Shown in pieces: positions 1 through 9,664 of a stretch of 64,000 nt of DNA (positions within the stretch are counted from its first letter, which is position 1; each line of letters opens with the position of its first letter). Made by a program: the position numbers and the translations under genes. Under the pieces are notes generated by a model. The model did no database searches. It was not told the DNA's origin and was given only the letters and a program-made list of their open reading frames with translations. This stretch comes from Symbiodinium natans (taxonomy: Eukaryota > Sar > Dinophyceae > Suessiales > Symbiodiniaceae). The DNA lies in assembly GCA_905221605.1 (NCBI GenBank), contig CAJNDS010002542.1, forward strand, positions 62,001 through 126,000, read 5' to 3'.

Positions 1-49
1 TGGGTTGGTCCGTTGCGAATTTCGATGCCGTTGTGGAAGCATGCAAGAG
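1..49 (+). CDS. PPR-like exon fragment, cut by the window edge
   Basis: The third frame is open to position 49 and reads SVANFDAVVEACKR, which matches the second half of a pentatricopeptide helix pair (compare YNAVISACEK in the PPR gene at 48.6-55.4 kb). It is followed by GTGAAC, a usable donor. Only one partial repeat is visible, so the family call is an inference. Confidence 0.35.
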
Positions 50-117
50 GTGAACTTTGGAGGTTGTAGTTCGTCGAGGCTCGCGGAGGTTGCACTCGAT
101 GAATATACATAAACATA

Positions 118-200
118 TAGATATCAATATAAATATTAGTATAACTGTAAATACAGTCTTATATATATATATAAGTGTGTATATATATATACAATATTTA
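118..200. repeat. AT-rich simple repeat
   Basis: Imperfect TA/ATA microsatellite. From here to about 500 no coding signal is convincing; the remainder is unique non-coding sequence with a few degenerate telomere units. Confidence 0.7.
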
Positions 201-512
201 ATCCCGATACACAAACGAATAATTGAATAAATGCGTATAGACAAAAATGTAGATTTGTTTTTGTGTATTTGCTTGTAATTTTCTGGCGTATGGCTGAAGG
301 TTTTGGGGAGCTACGTCAGCTGTCTGTTCTGGATCTCAAACATAGTTGGCTTCAGCCGCAGAAACCCAAAACCTTCTCTTCAAGTGAAAAGGGCGTCTAT
401 AGTAGTTTGGGTACCAAGTATTCACCATCAAGGCACTTCGGCTCTCTGGGAGTCACTAGGACCCCAAACGCTCAACCCTAAACCCCAAAACCGTAAAACT
501 CTATGTATGGAT

Positions 513-619
513 CTTGGGATGTTCCCCCTTAAACTGACCATCCTTAATATGGATTACAATGGGGGTGCTACTGCTATGATCCCTACGAAGGTGTTCGTAT
601 AAGTTGGGGGGGACATCCC
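513..619. mobile_element. Hairpin element family B (copy 1)
   Basis: The copy begins CTTGGGATGTTCCCCCTTA and ends in GGGGGGACATCCC, with an inner inverted pair around GGATTACA/TGATCCC. Other copies or part-copies: 2102-2156, 25520-25614, 27079-27173, 51422-51530 and 54734-54843. The shared consensus is a near-palindrome: TTGGGATGTTCCCCCTTATA, then CTAACAGTCCTTAATAGGGATT and its reverse complement. It has no coding capacity and looks like a short non-autonomous inverted-repeat element. Confidence 0.6.
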
Positions 620-960
620 CATACGGATCCTTGAACCCTACGGGATTGCGCAGTTCAATGCGATGCCCCCGTCCAGCGGGCGTGGTAGAGTGCCAGAGAC
701 GCGCCTTGCAACGGTCAGGGTTTTGGGCTTGGGGCTTGGGTTTCTTCTTGGCAGGACAGGTTGAAATCGTTTGTATTTTGTCCTTTTTGGACTTCTGAGG
801 ATCTTGTTTTTCGGATTTTTTCCCGAATTTCAGGCGCCAAGGGGGCTGCAGGGTTTGGAGGCGCTGGAAAGGATTTTGGTTTCAACGTCGGTCGGGAAAT
901 ACGTGGTTGGAAGGTCGTCCTGGCGGGCATGCTGCTGCCCTCCTTGTTGCTGTTTCTCTG

Positions 961-1042
961 TACTTGGAGGTTCATGGGTAGCACGTAGGGTTGTTAGGGT
1001 ACTTATAAGCCCTACTTGTAACTACCCATGAACCTCGAAGTA
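961..1042. mobile_element. Hairpin element family A (copy 1)
   Basis: Terminal inverted repeats TACTTGGAGGTTCATGGGTA and TACCCATGAACCTCCAAGTA, about 20 nt with a few mismatches, enclose a GTAGGG...CCCTAC inner arm. Full or part copies: 2377-2487, 14600-14669, 15732-15860, 18239-18300, 19388-19495, 37130-37180, 41649-41700, 48660-48800, 52442-52574, 54844-54977 and 56804-56909. Several copies have TA on both outer sides, either a TA target duplication or part of the repeat. Length is mostly 80-135 bp. Confidence 0.7.
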
Positions 1043-1630
1043 GCTCCCCTTTAGCCTAACGGGCCTAAGCTGCCATAGCTGTGGGTTGTTTCGAGCTCCT
1101 CTTTTCAGGCCGTAGGCAGGCTGCGAGTTTTGCAGGGTCGCGCCTTTCGTCGCAAAACCTCAATCACTGTGGGACACGCAAATGTGGCAGGCAGGCACTT
1201 TCCGGCCTTTAGTTCGGGGTCTCCGGACAGCTACTCGTGCCGCTCGTACATTTGCTCCAAACACACAAGGGGAGTTGTACTTCGCGGCGTTCGCAATCGG
1301 GCACCCGCCTCTATCCCATACGCATGCTCCACCTGAAGTACAAATCTGTCCATTGACTGTGCTCCCACCACCCGTGCGCTCGTCGCAAAGTAAAGGGTAA
1401 GTGGAAGGGTAAGTGGCTTTGTTTAAGGGTTATAAAGTCTAATCGCCCCACATCGTCAGAACGGTTGTGGCTTCTGGGCCTTGGATTGTGCTCATGCGAG
1501 TGACTGCGAGTGACACTAGCGATGCGTCGTCATGGCCGCTTGGTCTGGTGCACACCGTTGGGGGTCTACGCTTGGGTGGTTTACATATCCGCATGACTTG
1601 CAACTTAGCGTTCTTCAGGAGTAGCCGCCC

Positions 1631-1720
1631 AGTGGGAAAGGGTTATAACCCTAAACCCTATAACCCTAAACCCTAAACCCTCAACCCTCAACCCTAAACC
1701 CTAAACCCTAAACCCTAAAC
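1631..1720. repeat. Interstitial CCCTAAA array
   Basis: About ten telomere-type heptamers with point variants. They sit directly before the coding-like island at 1754-1825 and face a TTTAGGG array on its far side. Confidence 0.9.
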
Positions 1721-1753
1721 CTGGAAAAGCGCACCCATTGAGGATTTGGGCAG

Positions 1754-1825
1754 TGGCCAAAGATGCCTTTGCTGCCCGCGGCGAGCCTTTCAGGCCTCGT
1801 GACGTGCAGGGGGGAGAGGCAGGGG
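1754..1825 (+). CDS. Candidate exon, unknown protein
   Basis: Between an AG acceptor (GGGCAG) and a GTAGGC donor, the frame reads AKDAFAARGEPFRPRDVQ. It is GC-rich and charged, unlike the flanking CCCTAAA (left) and TTTAGGG (right) arrays. Family not recognised. Confidence 0.4.
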
Positions 1826-1830
1826 GTAGG

Positions 1831-1927
1831 CTTTAGGGTTCAGGTTTAGGGTTTAGGGTTTAGGGTTTAGGGTTTAGGGTCTAGGGTCTAGGGTTTAGGG
1901 TTTAGGGTTTAGGGTTTAGGGTTTAGG
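1831..1927. repeat. Interstitial TTTAGGG array
   Basis: Telomere-type heptamers in the orientation opposite to 1631-1720. From 1930 to 3460 I see only weak coding hints: a Cys-rich open stretch at 1935-2045 and a family A copy at 2377-2487. Confidence 0.9.
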
Positions 1928-3200
1928 GTCCGGGCTTATTTGCCGGCACCCCCGTCGCCCATGTTGCTCTGCGGATTCCGAAGATGTTTGCTGTGCGCTC
2001 GATCCCCAGCTTGCAGGTTCGTGCTTCTGCAGCAAGAAAGTCTTCAGCCATAAGCCCTAAGTCCCATTTAGGGGTTAGGGTTTAGGGTTTAGGGCTTAGG
2101 GTAGGAGGTACTACAATCCCTATGAAGGACTGTTAGTATAAGGGGGAACATCCCAACCCTAACCCCTAAAGCCTAAAGCAACCCGACAGGGATTTTGGGC
2201 ATGGGCACATATCGAAGCCCTCTTCCATGCAACAGGGTCATGAAACCAGCATGGGCTATGAAAGCCCCAAGCCCGATAAAGCCTTGCACCCTAAACCCCA
2301 GGCCACATAAACCCTAGTTCCTAAGCCATGCAGACACTTGCGCCCCCTTTGCAGAACCAATCCTCCAACCAGAGCATACTTGAAGTTTCATTGGTACTCA
2401 GAAGCAGGGTTTTACATACCCTCGATCGGGTTGCCATAGTTACCCTGCTGAGAACGCTACTGATAAGTGCCCATGAACCTCCAAGTAGTGCTTTCAGGAC
2501 AGCTGCTGTGCTTGGTTGGGACTGGATCCATTACCTCTGTTCCGAGTGCGATGTGCTCATCCGTCATAAGGACTGCTCGCAGACCTTGAGCGGTTTAGAG
2601 GGTTTAGGCAGTGAGGTGCTGCAGGTGCAGGAGACATGCTTGAGAGCTGCTTCTTACCCACCTAAACGTCCGGCTTGTAGCTCCAGACCCCTAACCCTGA
2701 ACTGGTTTGCGGCGGCTGAGGAGGATGAGGATGCTGCCACTCGTTCCTGTTGTGCTTTATTTGCCCCAGGCCTGATTTTGGGACTTAGGATTTAGGGTGC
2801 TCAGACTTTACTGCCTTTCATGTGGTTGAGCTAGCAGCCTGACTACACTCCCCGGGCAAAATGTGAGCGGGCGGTTTTAAGTCTATGCAAATTCAATTGT
2901 TATTGGTCATGATTCTGATAATGAGCATGATCATTGTTGTTTTTGCGCATACCTTCAACCGGAAGACCAAGAGCCGAAAGCGCGCATATACTAAACTCCA
3001 GCCCTCAACAGAACAGAGTGTGGGGCTGGTGGTGTGTGGCTCAAGGTCATGACTGAGAGGAGGTTCCTAAACCCTAATCCCGAAACCGTCCTCAGTAGCA
3101 GGTGTTTCGTGCTGTGGGATTTGTGAGGCGGGCTCGCTGAGGTTAAAGGGTCAAGATCCGTTGAGGCATCTTGTTTTGGCCTATTTATGGCAATATTCCG

Positions 3201-3201
3201 A

Positions 3202-3242
<41 letters not shown>

Positions 3243-3306
3243 CATGATGATCATGATGATCATGATGATGATGCTGATCTCTATATATATATATATACAT
3301 ATATAC

Positions 3307-3337
<31 letters not shown>

Positions 3338-3345
3338 CATGTATG
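3201..3345. repeat. GAT, TA and GTAT microsatellites
   Basis: A (GAT)n run of about 70 bp is followed by (TA)n and (GTAT)n. Poly-Asp and poly-Met reading frames here are artefacts of the repeat. Confidence 0.9.
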
Positions 3346-3660
3346 GCACACCCCCCACAGCAGAGTCTGCTACACGGGTACCTGGACCTCTCTGGGAAAG
3401 GGTTTAGAGTTCGAGGTGTTAACAGCCATGAACGCTAAACACTCTAGAAACGCTAGACCCTAAGCTCCTTGGCCTGCATATCATCCACTACGTCAACCAG
3501 AAGAATGCGGGTAGCTCCTCTGCGCCCATAGCCTTGAAGCCTAAATCAATCCCTAAACTTCAAGCATGAGGTCTAGGGTTTAGGGTTTAGGGTTCAGGGT
3601 TTAGGGTTTAGGGGTTAGGGTTTAGGGTTTAGGGTAAGTCCTCAACCCTCTGCCGACCCC

Positions 3661-3762
3661 ACCGCCGAGACCAGCGAAATGGTGCAGCTCATCCGAAGCC
3701 ACGATGTCCCCGAACTCATGTTCTTGCACCTGGAGTCTGGGCTGAAGACGACGCACTCAGGG
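3661..3762 (+). CDS. Candidate exon, unknown protein
   Basis: The open frame reads ETSEMVQLIRSHDV, then PELMFLHLESGL, and ends at a GTTTAGGG donor inside the first unit of a telomere-type array. A second possible exon just upstream, near 3486-3525, reads HIIHYVNQKNA before GTAGCT. The acceptor of the main exon is not clear. Function unknown. Confidence 0.4.
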
Positions 3763-4008
3763 GTTTAGGGTTTGGGGTTTATGGGGTTTAGGGTTTGGGG
3801 TTTGGGGTTTAGGGTTTTTTTGACGGCTGCCAAGCTTTAACATGCCTCTGGCATGGCGCTGAAACAAATTGGGACGGCGCGCAGGGCCTAGGCGCAGACG
3901 CAAGGTACTCCAGAAATCGTGGTTGGGTTCCAAGGAGCTGCGGTTTGGTTGAGGTATTATGCCTTCAATACATTTTTTTATTTTGTTTTTTTTAATTTTT
4001 TTTTTTTG

Positions 4009-4079
4009 GGGGGGGGGGGGGGTTTCGGTTTAGGGTTTGGGGTTTGGGGTTTGACGTTTCGGGGGGGGGGGGGGGGGGG
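4009..4079. repeat. Poly-G tracts
   Basis: Two G runs of about 14-18 bases, the first preceded by a T run. Similar T/G or C/A homopolymer blocks recur at 10053, 22049, 34249, 36058, 42103, 48320, 52081, 55816, 56336 and 60733. Confidence 0.85.
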
Positions 4080-4091
4080 TTAGGCGTTGAG

Positions 4092-4167
4092 GTCTTCGGG
4101 CCCATGTGCTGGGAGCCGATCGGCATCATGGGAGGCCGTTGCTGGCACCCTCAACTGTGATGAAGAA
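4092..4167 (+). CDS. Candidate exon, unknown protein
   Basis: After TTGAG, the frame G|TCT TCG reads SGPCAGSRSASWEA, then VAGTLNCDEE, and stops at a GC donor (AAGAA|GCTGAA). The acceptor obeys AG|G. A further island at 4327-4375 follows the next CCCTAAA array (LLACKEFGLW in one frame), but its phase is unresolved. Confidence 0.4.
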
Positions 4168-4207
4168 GCTGAACCCTAAGTCCTAAACCTCAAACCCGGA
4201 ACCCTAT

Positions 4208-4325
4208 CAGAGACCGCACCCTAAACCCTAAACCCTAAACCCTAAACCCTAAACCCTAAACCCTAAACCCTAAACCCTAAACCCTAAACCCTAAACCCTA
4301 AACCCTAAACCCTAAACCCTAAACC
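4208..4325. repeat. Pure CCCTAAA array
   Basis: About 17 nearly perfect CCCTAAA units between two coding-like islands, consistent with an intronic position. Confidence 0.95.
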
Positions 4326-4542
4326 CACAGGGTCGACCAGCGCCATCTACTTGCTTGTAAAGAGTTTGGGTTATGGTGTGTCATGTCCCATGAACCCGCA
4401 ACCCAAAAAAAATCGAAACCCCATATAAGATAACCCTAATCCCCTAACTTGCCGCCCCTAATGCACCCCTAAACCCTAAACTCCCCCGTAAGCCCGAAAC
4501 CTCGCTGTCCTATGTATACAAACGTTAGCGCCCAAGTCGTCA

Positions 4543-4632
4543 GGCAAGGTTGCCTAATTCGTCATCGGCCAGTGCAAGTTTTGCCTCACTCGTCGTCGAC
4601 GAGCAGTCGGCAAATTTGCCTACTTCGTCGTC
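4543..4632. repeat. Three short tandem units with mini-palindromes
   Basis: Three units, spaced 29-37 bp, each contain GGCAAnnTTGCC or a near variant followed by a CGTCGTCG-type tail. Not telomere-related. Role unknown. Confidence 0.5.
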
Positions 4633-4923
4633 GCCCCCTAAACCCTCCTAGGGCTTAAGATTAAGATAATGATAGATTAGTTTCCCATTCAAAGGGAGGA
4701 TGGGTAGATGTTCGACACCTGAGTAGCGAGCTTCATCAGTGGATGCTTGGACTTGAGATGCGGAACCCTAAACCCTAAACCATGGAACCCTGAACCCTTA
4801 AACTTTATACCCTTCACCAAAGAGACACTTGAACCCTAAACCCTAAACCCTAAACCCGAAACCCTAAACCCTAAACCCTAAACCCTAAAACCCTAAACCC
4901 CCTAAAACCCCTGTAGCCTGTAG

Positions 4924-5011
4924 CCCCATGGCCGCCCAGGACGAGGTCGACCATGAGGGGCACGAGCACGGCTGGGGTTCCCAGAAGTGCGCGCTGCAGT
5001 TCCCCAACTGG
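4924..5011 (+). CDS. Candidate exon, unknown protein
   Basis: The frame reads AAQDEVDHEGHEHG, then WGSQKCALQFPNW, and runs into a GTTTAGGG donor that is the first unit of a TTTAGGG array (5012-5106). A CCCTAAA array lies upstream. Acceptors are possible at TAG|CCCC or CCCAG|GACG. His/Glu-rich; family not recognised. Confidence 0.45.
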
Positions 5012-5140
5012 GTTTAGGGTTTAGGGTTTACTGTTTAGGGTTTAGGTTTAGGGTTTAGGGTTTAGGGTTTCGGGTTTAGGGTTTAGGGTTTAGGGTTTAG
5101 GGTTTATGTGTAGGAGGTTTAGGGTTTTGGGGTTTCACAG

Positions 5141-5197
5141 ATGTTAAGTACTTTTGCCATTGATTTGCTTCAGGAGAATAAATACACAAGTCAATAG
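5141..5197 (+). CDS. Candidate terminal exon
   Basis: After TTTCACAG the frame reads MLSTFAIDLLQENKYTSQ and stops at TAG. AT-rich sequence resembling a 3' UTR follows. It may close the gene whose earlier exon is at 4924-5011, but the phase link was not proven. Confidence 0.3.
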   Translation: MLSTFAIDLLQENKYTSQ

Positions 5198-5452
5198 ATT
5201 AAAAAAACAGCTGTATATGTATTTGCCTGTATGTATAATGGCTTTCAAGAAACAATGGATAGCTTTTTTTTTGTAGCAGGGGGCGGGTCCTCAAAGGCAT
5301 CATGGTTGTAGGGAATAGGGTTTACAGGGTTTAAGGGCGTACAAGGCCTAGGAATTCTCGTGTTCTCCCTCTCTTTCCGAGTTCCGAGTTGGGTACGTAC
5401 CCATGTGATGGTCTGAGAGTTTCTGGTTTCGGGTTTAGGGCTTTTCTAAGGG

Positions 5453-5597
5453 TAGTCTCATGGTCCTCTTTTGTGCTCCCTTACCTTCGTTAAAGGGTTC
5501 TGGGGCATGGGCCCTTCGCCTTGGGAGGGCATATGGGGGGGGGGGTATATAAGGTGACATTTAACGGCCCATCCCAAGGAACCATGTAACTACCCTA
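5453..5597. mobile_element. Dispersed element family D (copy 1)
   Basis: Shared layout: 'ATGGTCCCTTACC...TTAAAGGGTTCTG...GGGCCC...GGTATATAAGG...CCCAAGGGACCATG'. Other copies lie at 21826-21929 and 43690-43795, with a weaker relative at 63704-63772. The ends form an inverted GGTCCCTT/AAGGGACC pair. The TATATAA box-like core is part of the repeat, so I do not call it a promoter. Confidence 0.5.
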
Positions 5598-5797
5598 AAC
5601 CCTAAACCCTAAGCCCTAAACCCTAACTACCCCTCTAATTTTGGGCTTAGACAGGGGGCTTTTGGCAAGCTAAGAGCGGGTTACTCTAAAGGTCACTTAA
5701 CGCTAGCAGAATGCTACCAACAAGGGAACCTATCGTCTAGGGTTCAGGGTTTAGGGTTTGGGGTTTAGGGGTTTAGGCTTGATTAGGGTATTTTGAG

Positions 5798-5860
5798 CAT
5801 TTCCCGCATGGATGCAGTCGGTTTGCTCTTCGCCTTTTTTTACGCTGCTGGCACCCTGGG
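5798..5860 (+). CDS. Candidate exon with hydrophobic segment
   Basis: The frame reads DAVGLLFAFFYAAGTLG up to a strong GTGAGT donor. The hydrophobic run could be a membrane span or signal segment. A family E element (5888-5955) lies between this and the next coding island. Confidence 0.35.
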
Positions 5861-5887
5861 GTGAGTCGTGAGCAGCAAGGAGTTAGG

Positions 5888-5955
5888 GTCTTTTTGGGGG
5901 GTCCTTAACTTAAATCGTTCCTTGCTATTTAGGGGATCCCAAAAGGGGACCCTGA
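5888..5955. mobile_element. Dispersed element family E (copy 1)
   Basis: The inverted ends TTAGGGTCTTTTTGGG and CCCAAAAGGGGACCCTGA flank about 70 bp. A second copy lies at 16257-16327 (GGGTCCCTTTTGGGATCC...GGATCCAAAAAGGGATCC) and a degenerate one near 24299-24350. This copy lies between two coding islands, an intron-like position. Confidence 0.5.
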
Positions 5956-6070
5956 GTTTGAGAACTACCCAAGTGGCATGCTGCTCAATTCGCCTGTCAT
6001 CCAGATCTCGGCGGATCAAGCTGTGACAATGGAGGGCTGCAAGCCCCCACGATGGTTCTCTGAAGCCTGA
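5954..6070 (+). CDS. Candidate terminal exon, unknown protein
   Basis: An open frame of 38 codons plus TGA contains SGMLLNSPVIQISA, then DQAVTMEGCKPPRWF. The amphipathic composition is strongly protein-like. The exact acceptor is uncertain because the upstream element E ends CCCTGAG. Function unknown. Confidence 0.5.
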   Translation, partial: EFENYPSGMLLNSPVIQISADQAVTMEGCKPPRWFSEA

Positions 6071-6295
6071 GAACCCTAAACCCTATGCACCCTACACGTC
6101 TTATGCACCTATAACCACCCTGCTTACCCTAGACACCCACATGCCCTATTCAACCTTAATATACACCCTAAACACCCCAAAACACCCCCCGAGCGCCCAA
6201 GATACCCTAAACCCGAAACCCTAAACCCTAAACCCTAAACCCTAAACCCTAAACCCTAAACCCCAAACCCCAAACCCTAAGCCCTCAACATTGAG

Positions 6296-6372
6296 CCATG
6301 GACAGAGCTCGACCGCGCACTTGGCGACCTAAGGAGGCATCGGGATGACTGGGGAGACCATCGTGCCTGTAC
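6296..6372 (+). CDS. Candidate exon, unknown protein
   Basis: After a CCCTAAA array the frame reads EPWTELDRALGDLRR, then HRDDWGDHRAC. A GC donor (AC|GCTTCT) would put it in phase with 6548-6604. Charged and helical. Family not recognised. Confidence 0.45.
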
Positions 6373-6547
6373 GCTTCTTGCCCTTTCAACCCCTTGGTTG
6401 TTTGGGACCCTAAACCCTAAGCCCTGTATAAACCCTAAACCCTAAGCCCTAAACCCTAAACCCTAAATCCTAAACCCTAAACCTAAACCCTAAACCCTTG
6501 GTTGTTTGGGGCATTCTTTGGCCCCTTTCTTGGGTTCTGAGCTTCAG

Positions 6548-6604
6548 GGTTCATAGGGCGTTGACTCGGGTTCCCTTCGACAAACGTAAGCAACGCCAGA
6601 AAGG
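6548..6604 (+). CDS. Candidate exon, basic segment
   Basis: After CTTCAG the frame reads VHRALTRVPFDKRKQRQK and ends at a GTTTAGG donor that opens a TTTAGGG array. It may follow 6296-6372 in the same transcript (phase compatible). Confidence 0.4.
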
Positions 6605-6733
6605 GTTTAGGTTCAGGGTTAGGGTTTAGGGTTTAGGGTTTGGGGTTTGGGGTTTAGGGTTTGAGGTTTGGGGTTTGCGGATTAGGGTTTAGGGTTTAGG
6701 GTTTAGGGTTTAGGGCTAGGGCTCATTATGCAG

Positions 6734-6848
6734 TGGTGGCCGGGCTACCAAGGCTTGGTGGACCTACTAGCCGGACTGGCCACGAACACCATTAACCAGG
6801 TCCCTTGCCATGCCTTTATGAAGACCTCCGATTGCAGATGTTTTTGGG
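6734..6848 (+). CDS. Candidate exon, unknown protein
   Basis: Between ATTATGCAG and GTACCG the frame reads WWPGYQGLVDLLAGL, then ATNTINQVPCHAFMK and a Cys-containing tail. It follows a TTTAGGG array and precedes a (TATC)n/(TA)n microsatellite (6855-6925). Not recognised. Confidence 0.45.
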
Positions 6849-7089
6849 GTACCGTCTATCTCTATCTATCCATCCATCTATATATCTATATATATATATC
6901 TCTCTCTCTATATGTAGATATACATTTTTTGTCTTTGTTTCGTATGTTGCCTTTCCTAGCTATACCTAGACCTCTGATGGCAGTTTATTATTATCATCAT
7001 CATTATTGCTATTGTTATTCATAATTATATATAAATATAGCAAACCTATGGGAATTGCGGCTTTATCTCGGTAGGACATTGCATGCTAA

Positions 7090-7400
7090 AGTGTCAAAAA
7101 CTCGTAAAGCGACGGGGATCACCGAAAAGCGACGCCACTTATAGTAACCATAGCAGAAACATGCCCCTCCAGAGCGACGCCCAAAGCGACGACCTAGCGA
7201 CACCCATTTGGAAGGCTTGAATATCTGACTTCCACAGTTTGCTGGCCCGTAGCACAAACCCTGTAAAGCGACCAGGTACATTCGGGCCCATAGCAAGACC
7301 ATCCAGAACCCTTGCCAAGCGACGGGCTTCCCTTTGGCGCTCTTGCATATACTTTCCTGTGCGCCTGCACATTGTGGAGTGCAGATTTGTGGTCGCTTTC
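7090..7400. repeat. Cluster of AAGCGAC motifs
   Basis: The heptamer AAGCGAC or a one-base variant recurs about seven times between 7096 and 7322, and its reverse complement GTCGCTT appears at 7391. No telomere units and no convincing exon lie between 7060 and 7700. A related GCGACA cluster lies at 58075-58185. Confidence 0.4.
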
Positions 7401-7868
7401 CGGGGTGCTCTTGGTCTTGTAGAGCGGTCTTGTACTGCTCTTTGGGATCCTCTTCGAGTGCTCTGGGACTGTGGTCAGGTGTGCTTGTGGCGGGGCTGCC
7501 AGTGCACCTGGAGTGCTAGATTGAATGCACTTGAAAGCGGTCTTACGCTGTTTGGGGTCTACGTTTGGGGCCGCTTGGGGTTCAGGGCCTCAGTCCTCCG
7601 GTGTTGGGCGAAGTTCACTATACACCCAAACCCCCACAGCCTCTTTCAGTGGGTCGAAGCCGAAACCTGGAACCCTAATGAACCCGAACCATGAGCCCCG
7701 AGATAATCGTCGTAATGCAGTCGTACCCTATGCTCGCAGAGATACTTAATAAAGGCTAAACAAGGCCTTTACCCCAAAACCCTAGACCCTACCCAAAACC
7801 CGAAACCCTAACCCTCAAGACCATACAAAGCCCTTAACCCTAAACGCTGCACCCTAAAACCCCTTAAG

Positions 7869-7940
7869 AATGTCCAGGTGCTGGGCTTAGCAAGCTGTTG
7901 CCAGAGCTGGCAGGTCAAGGTGGCACGGACCGACATTAGG
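7869..7940 (+). CDS. Candidate exon, unknown protein
   Basis: The frame reads NVQVLGLASCCQSW, then QVKVARTDIR, between CTTAAG and a GC donor before degenerate TTTAGGG units. Protein-like but unrecognised. Confidence 0.35.
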
Positions 7941-8347
7941 GCTCAGGGCTTAGGGCTCAGGTTTAGGGTTTAGGGTTCAGGGTTAAGGCTCAGGAAGGTC
8001 ATTGGGGTGCAGGGTTTCAGCGGTTTAGGGGTCAGGGCCTCTGGGGTTGTAAGGGTTCTGGGTGTCCGTGGTTTTCTCGTTTCAGGGCGTAGGATTTGGG
8101 AGGTTTCGTAGAGAGATTGGTGTTTGTGATGTGGCGAGAATACAGAATTTTGTGCGGCGTTTACGATCTTCCAGTGTTCTCGTGGCCCTGTGTCCCAAGA
8201 CATTTGTGCGTGCTGCTGTTTAGTGCAGAAAGTTTAGGTTTCTTCACCCCCTCAAAAGCACCGGCGTCCCCCCACCCCTTCAAATTCAACCCTGTAAGCC
8301 CTATCAACCCTACCTCTAAGCCCCCCCCCCCCCCGCCCCCTGTCAAG

Positions 8348-8442
8348 AAGCTCATGAGGTGTTGCGAGACCGATCGCCCTATGGCACACCTATCCGCCGT
8401 GGCCTGCAGCAGGCCTTCCAACCGGGGGGGTTCGGGGCCTAA
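8348..8442 (+). CDS. Candidate terminal exon, unknown protein
   Basis: The frame reads AHEVLRDRSPYGTPI, then RRGLQQAFQPGGFGA, and stops at TAA. A poly-C run lies just upstream (8320-8334). Alternative frames are open but less protein-like. Confidence 0.4.
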
Positions 8443-8948
8443 GGGCAAGTCTGCCCAACCTTAAGGGGGAGGTTCAAGGGGTATGCAACCCAGGCTTCCT
8501 TGCTACTTCCCACTACTCCCTAAAGCTCCCTAAGCCTTCCGAAGATTCCTTAGGTACTGTACCTATTTTCTATGAACCCTCCTCCCTTAAGCCTAAGCGC
8601 TGCACATTGCTCGACAGGCCTCACCCTGAACCCCCAAAGCAAAATACCCCAAAGCCCAGCCCTTAAGCAAAACCAGAACTACGTACCTAGACCCTAAACC
8701 CGAAACCCCAACCCGAAAGAACAGCCCTTCAGGTCATCTCTGTGGGAATTTCGCCGAGTTTTGGCTTGAACAACCCCCGGAGTGTCGGGTTTGTAGGGTT
8801 GAGGGTTGTAGGGGGTTTGGATTTGTGGGTTTCGTGCGTATAGGGTTCTGTTTGAGGCGGTGTTGGCAGGTCGCGGCCAGCAGGGCTTTAAGTTTCAGAA
8901 AGGGACGCTGCGGAGGCCTGTGTTTTTTTCATGTCTGGTTTGTTACAG

Positions 8949-9080
8949 TTCTGGTTTGCCAGCAGCATTGCCAGCTTTGGACGGCTGAGATTTTGCTTAG
9001 GATGTGTGAGTCTCGACAGGAATGCTGTCCAAGACGAGCCCTTCTCCCAAGAACATGCCTATAAATGTTCCAGGGAATAG
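8949..9080 (+). CDS. Candidate exon or short terminal coding piece
   Basis: After GTTACAG the frame reads FWFASSIASFGRLRF, then CLGCVSLDRNAVQDE, and stops at TAG. It lies in a 1.2 kb stretch (8.7-9.9 kb) that lacks telomere units. Confidence 0.35.
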   Translation, partial: FWFASSIASFGRLRFCLGCVSLDRNAVQDEPFSQEHAYKCSRE

Positions 9081-9202
9081 GTAGGGGGGGCATGGAAGTT
9101 ATTCCATGAAACTTACGTGCCGGCGAAATGAGAACACTGTGAACAAATGTCTTTTCAATATTTCCGACACCTCCCAAAAGCCTGCCAGCAATTATCTTCA
9201 AT

Positions 9203-9664
9203 GTGGATATCTTGATCTGCACAGTGTTTTTCAGTATGTGTAGGAGGCTTCATTCTCTTCATAGTGTCGGCGCGGTGGACATGCGAATTCATCTTGAAGG
9301 GTCCTTGGAACAGAACACGTACTCCCTCCTATCATTTAGCTGTAGTCACATCCGCAGCAATTTTTGGCTTGGGATCGATTTCGGAGAAGGGACGTGTGAG
9401 CACGTGTCTCACGTGTCTCACCAGTGTGTGAGCATGTGTACATCCAAGGGGGTGACTGTCTTTCCAAGCCTTCTTGCTGGGGGACATTCGCGGTTTGCAA
9501 GAGGATTGTTTTCGCGTAAATCGATGGAATCCGTGGGCAGGCTTGGGATTATGATTTTGGAGGGGAATTTGCATTTCCTGCTGAAGCGATGTGTACGTAT
9601 TTGTATGGGCTTGTCTCCTACGGCAAACGTAAATCTTGGGTTGTTGTCTCTGCGCTTGGAGTGA
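9203..9664 (+). CDS. Open frame of 153 codons, doubtful
   Basis: The longest + frame in this telomere-free stretch. It is Cys/Ser/His-rich with no motif I recognise, and the opposite strand is also open. Kept only because the region is otherwise unexplained; an intron or UTR is equally likely. Confidence 0.2.
   Translation: MDILICTVFFSMCRRLHSLHSVGAVDMRIHLEGSLEQNTYSLLSFSCSHIRSNFWLGIDFGEGTCEHVSHVSHQCVSMCTSKGVTVFPSLLAGGHSRFARGLFSRKSMESVGRLGIMILEGNLHFLLKRCVRICMGLSPTANVNLGLLSLRLE

Noticed and set aside
2328-2795. Plus-strand frame of 155 codons
   Set aside because: It runs through a complete family A element (2377-2487) and into TTAGGATTTAGGG repeat; no independent protein signal.
8161-8448. Minus-strand frame with poly-Gly
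   Set aside because: The poly-Gly comes from a poly-C homopolymer; the plus-strand exon 8348-8442 explains the region better.
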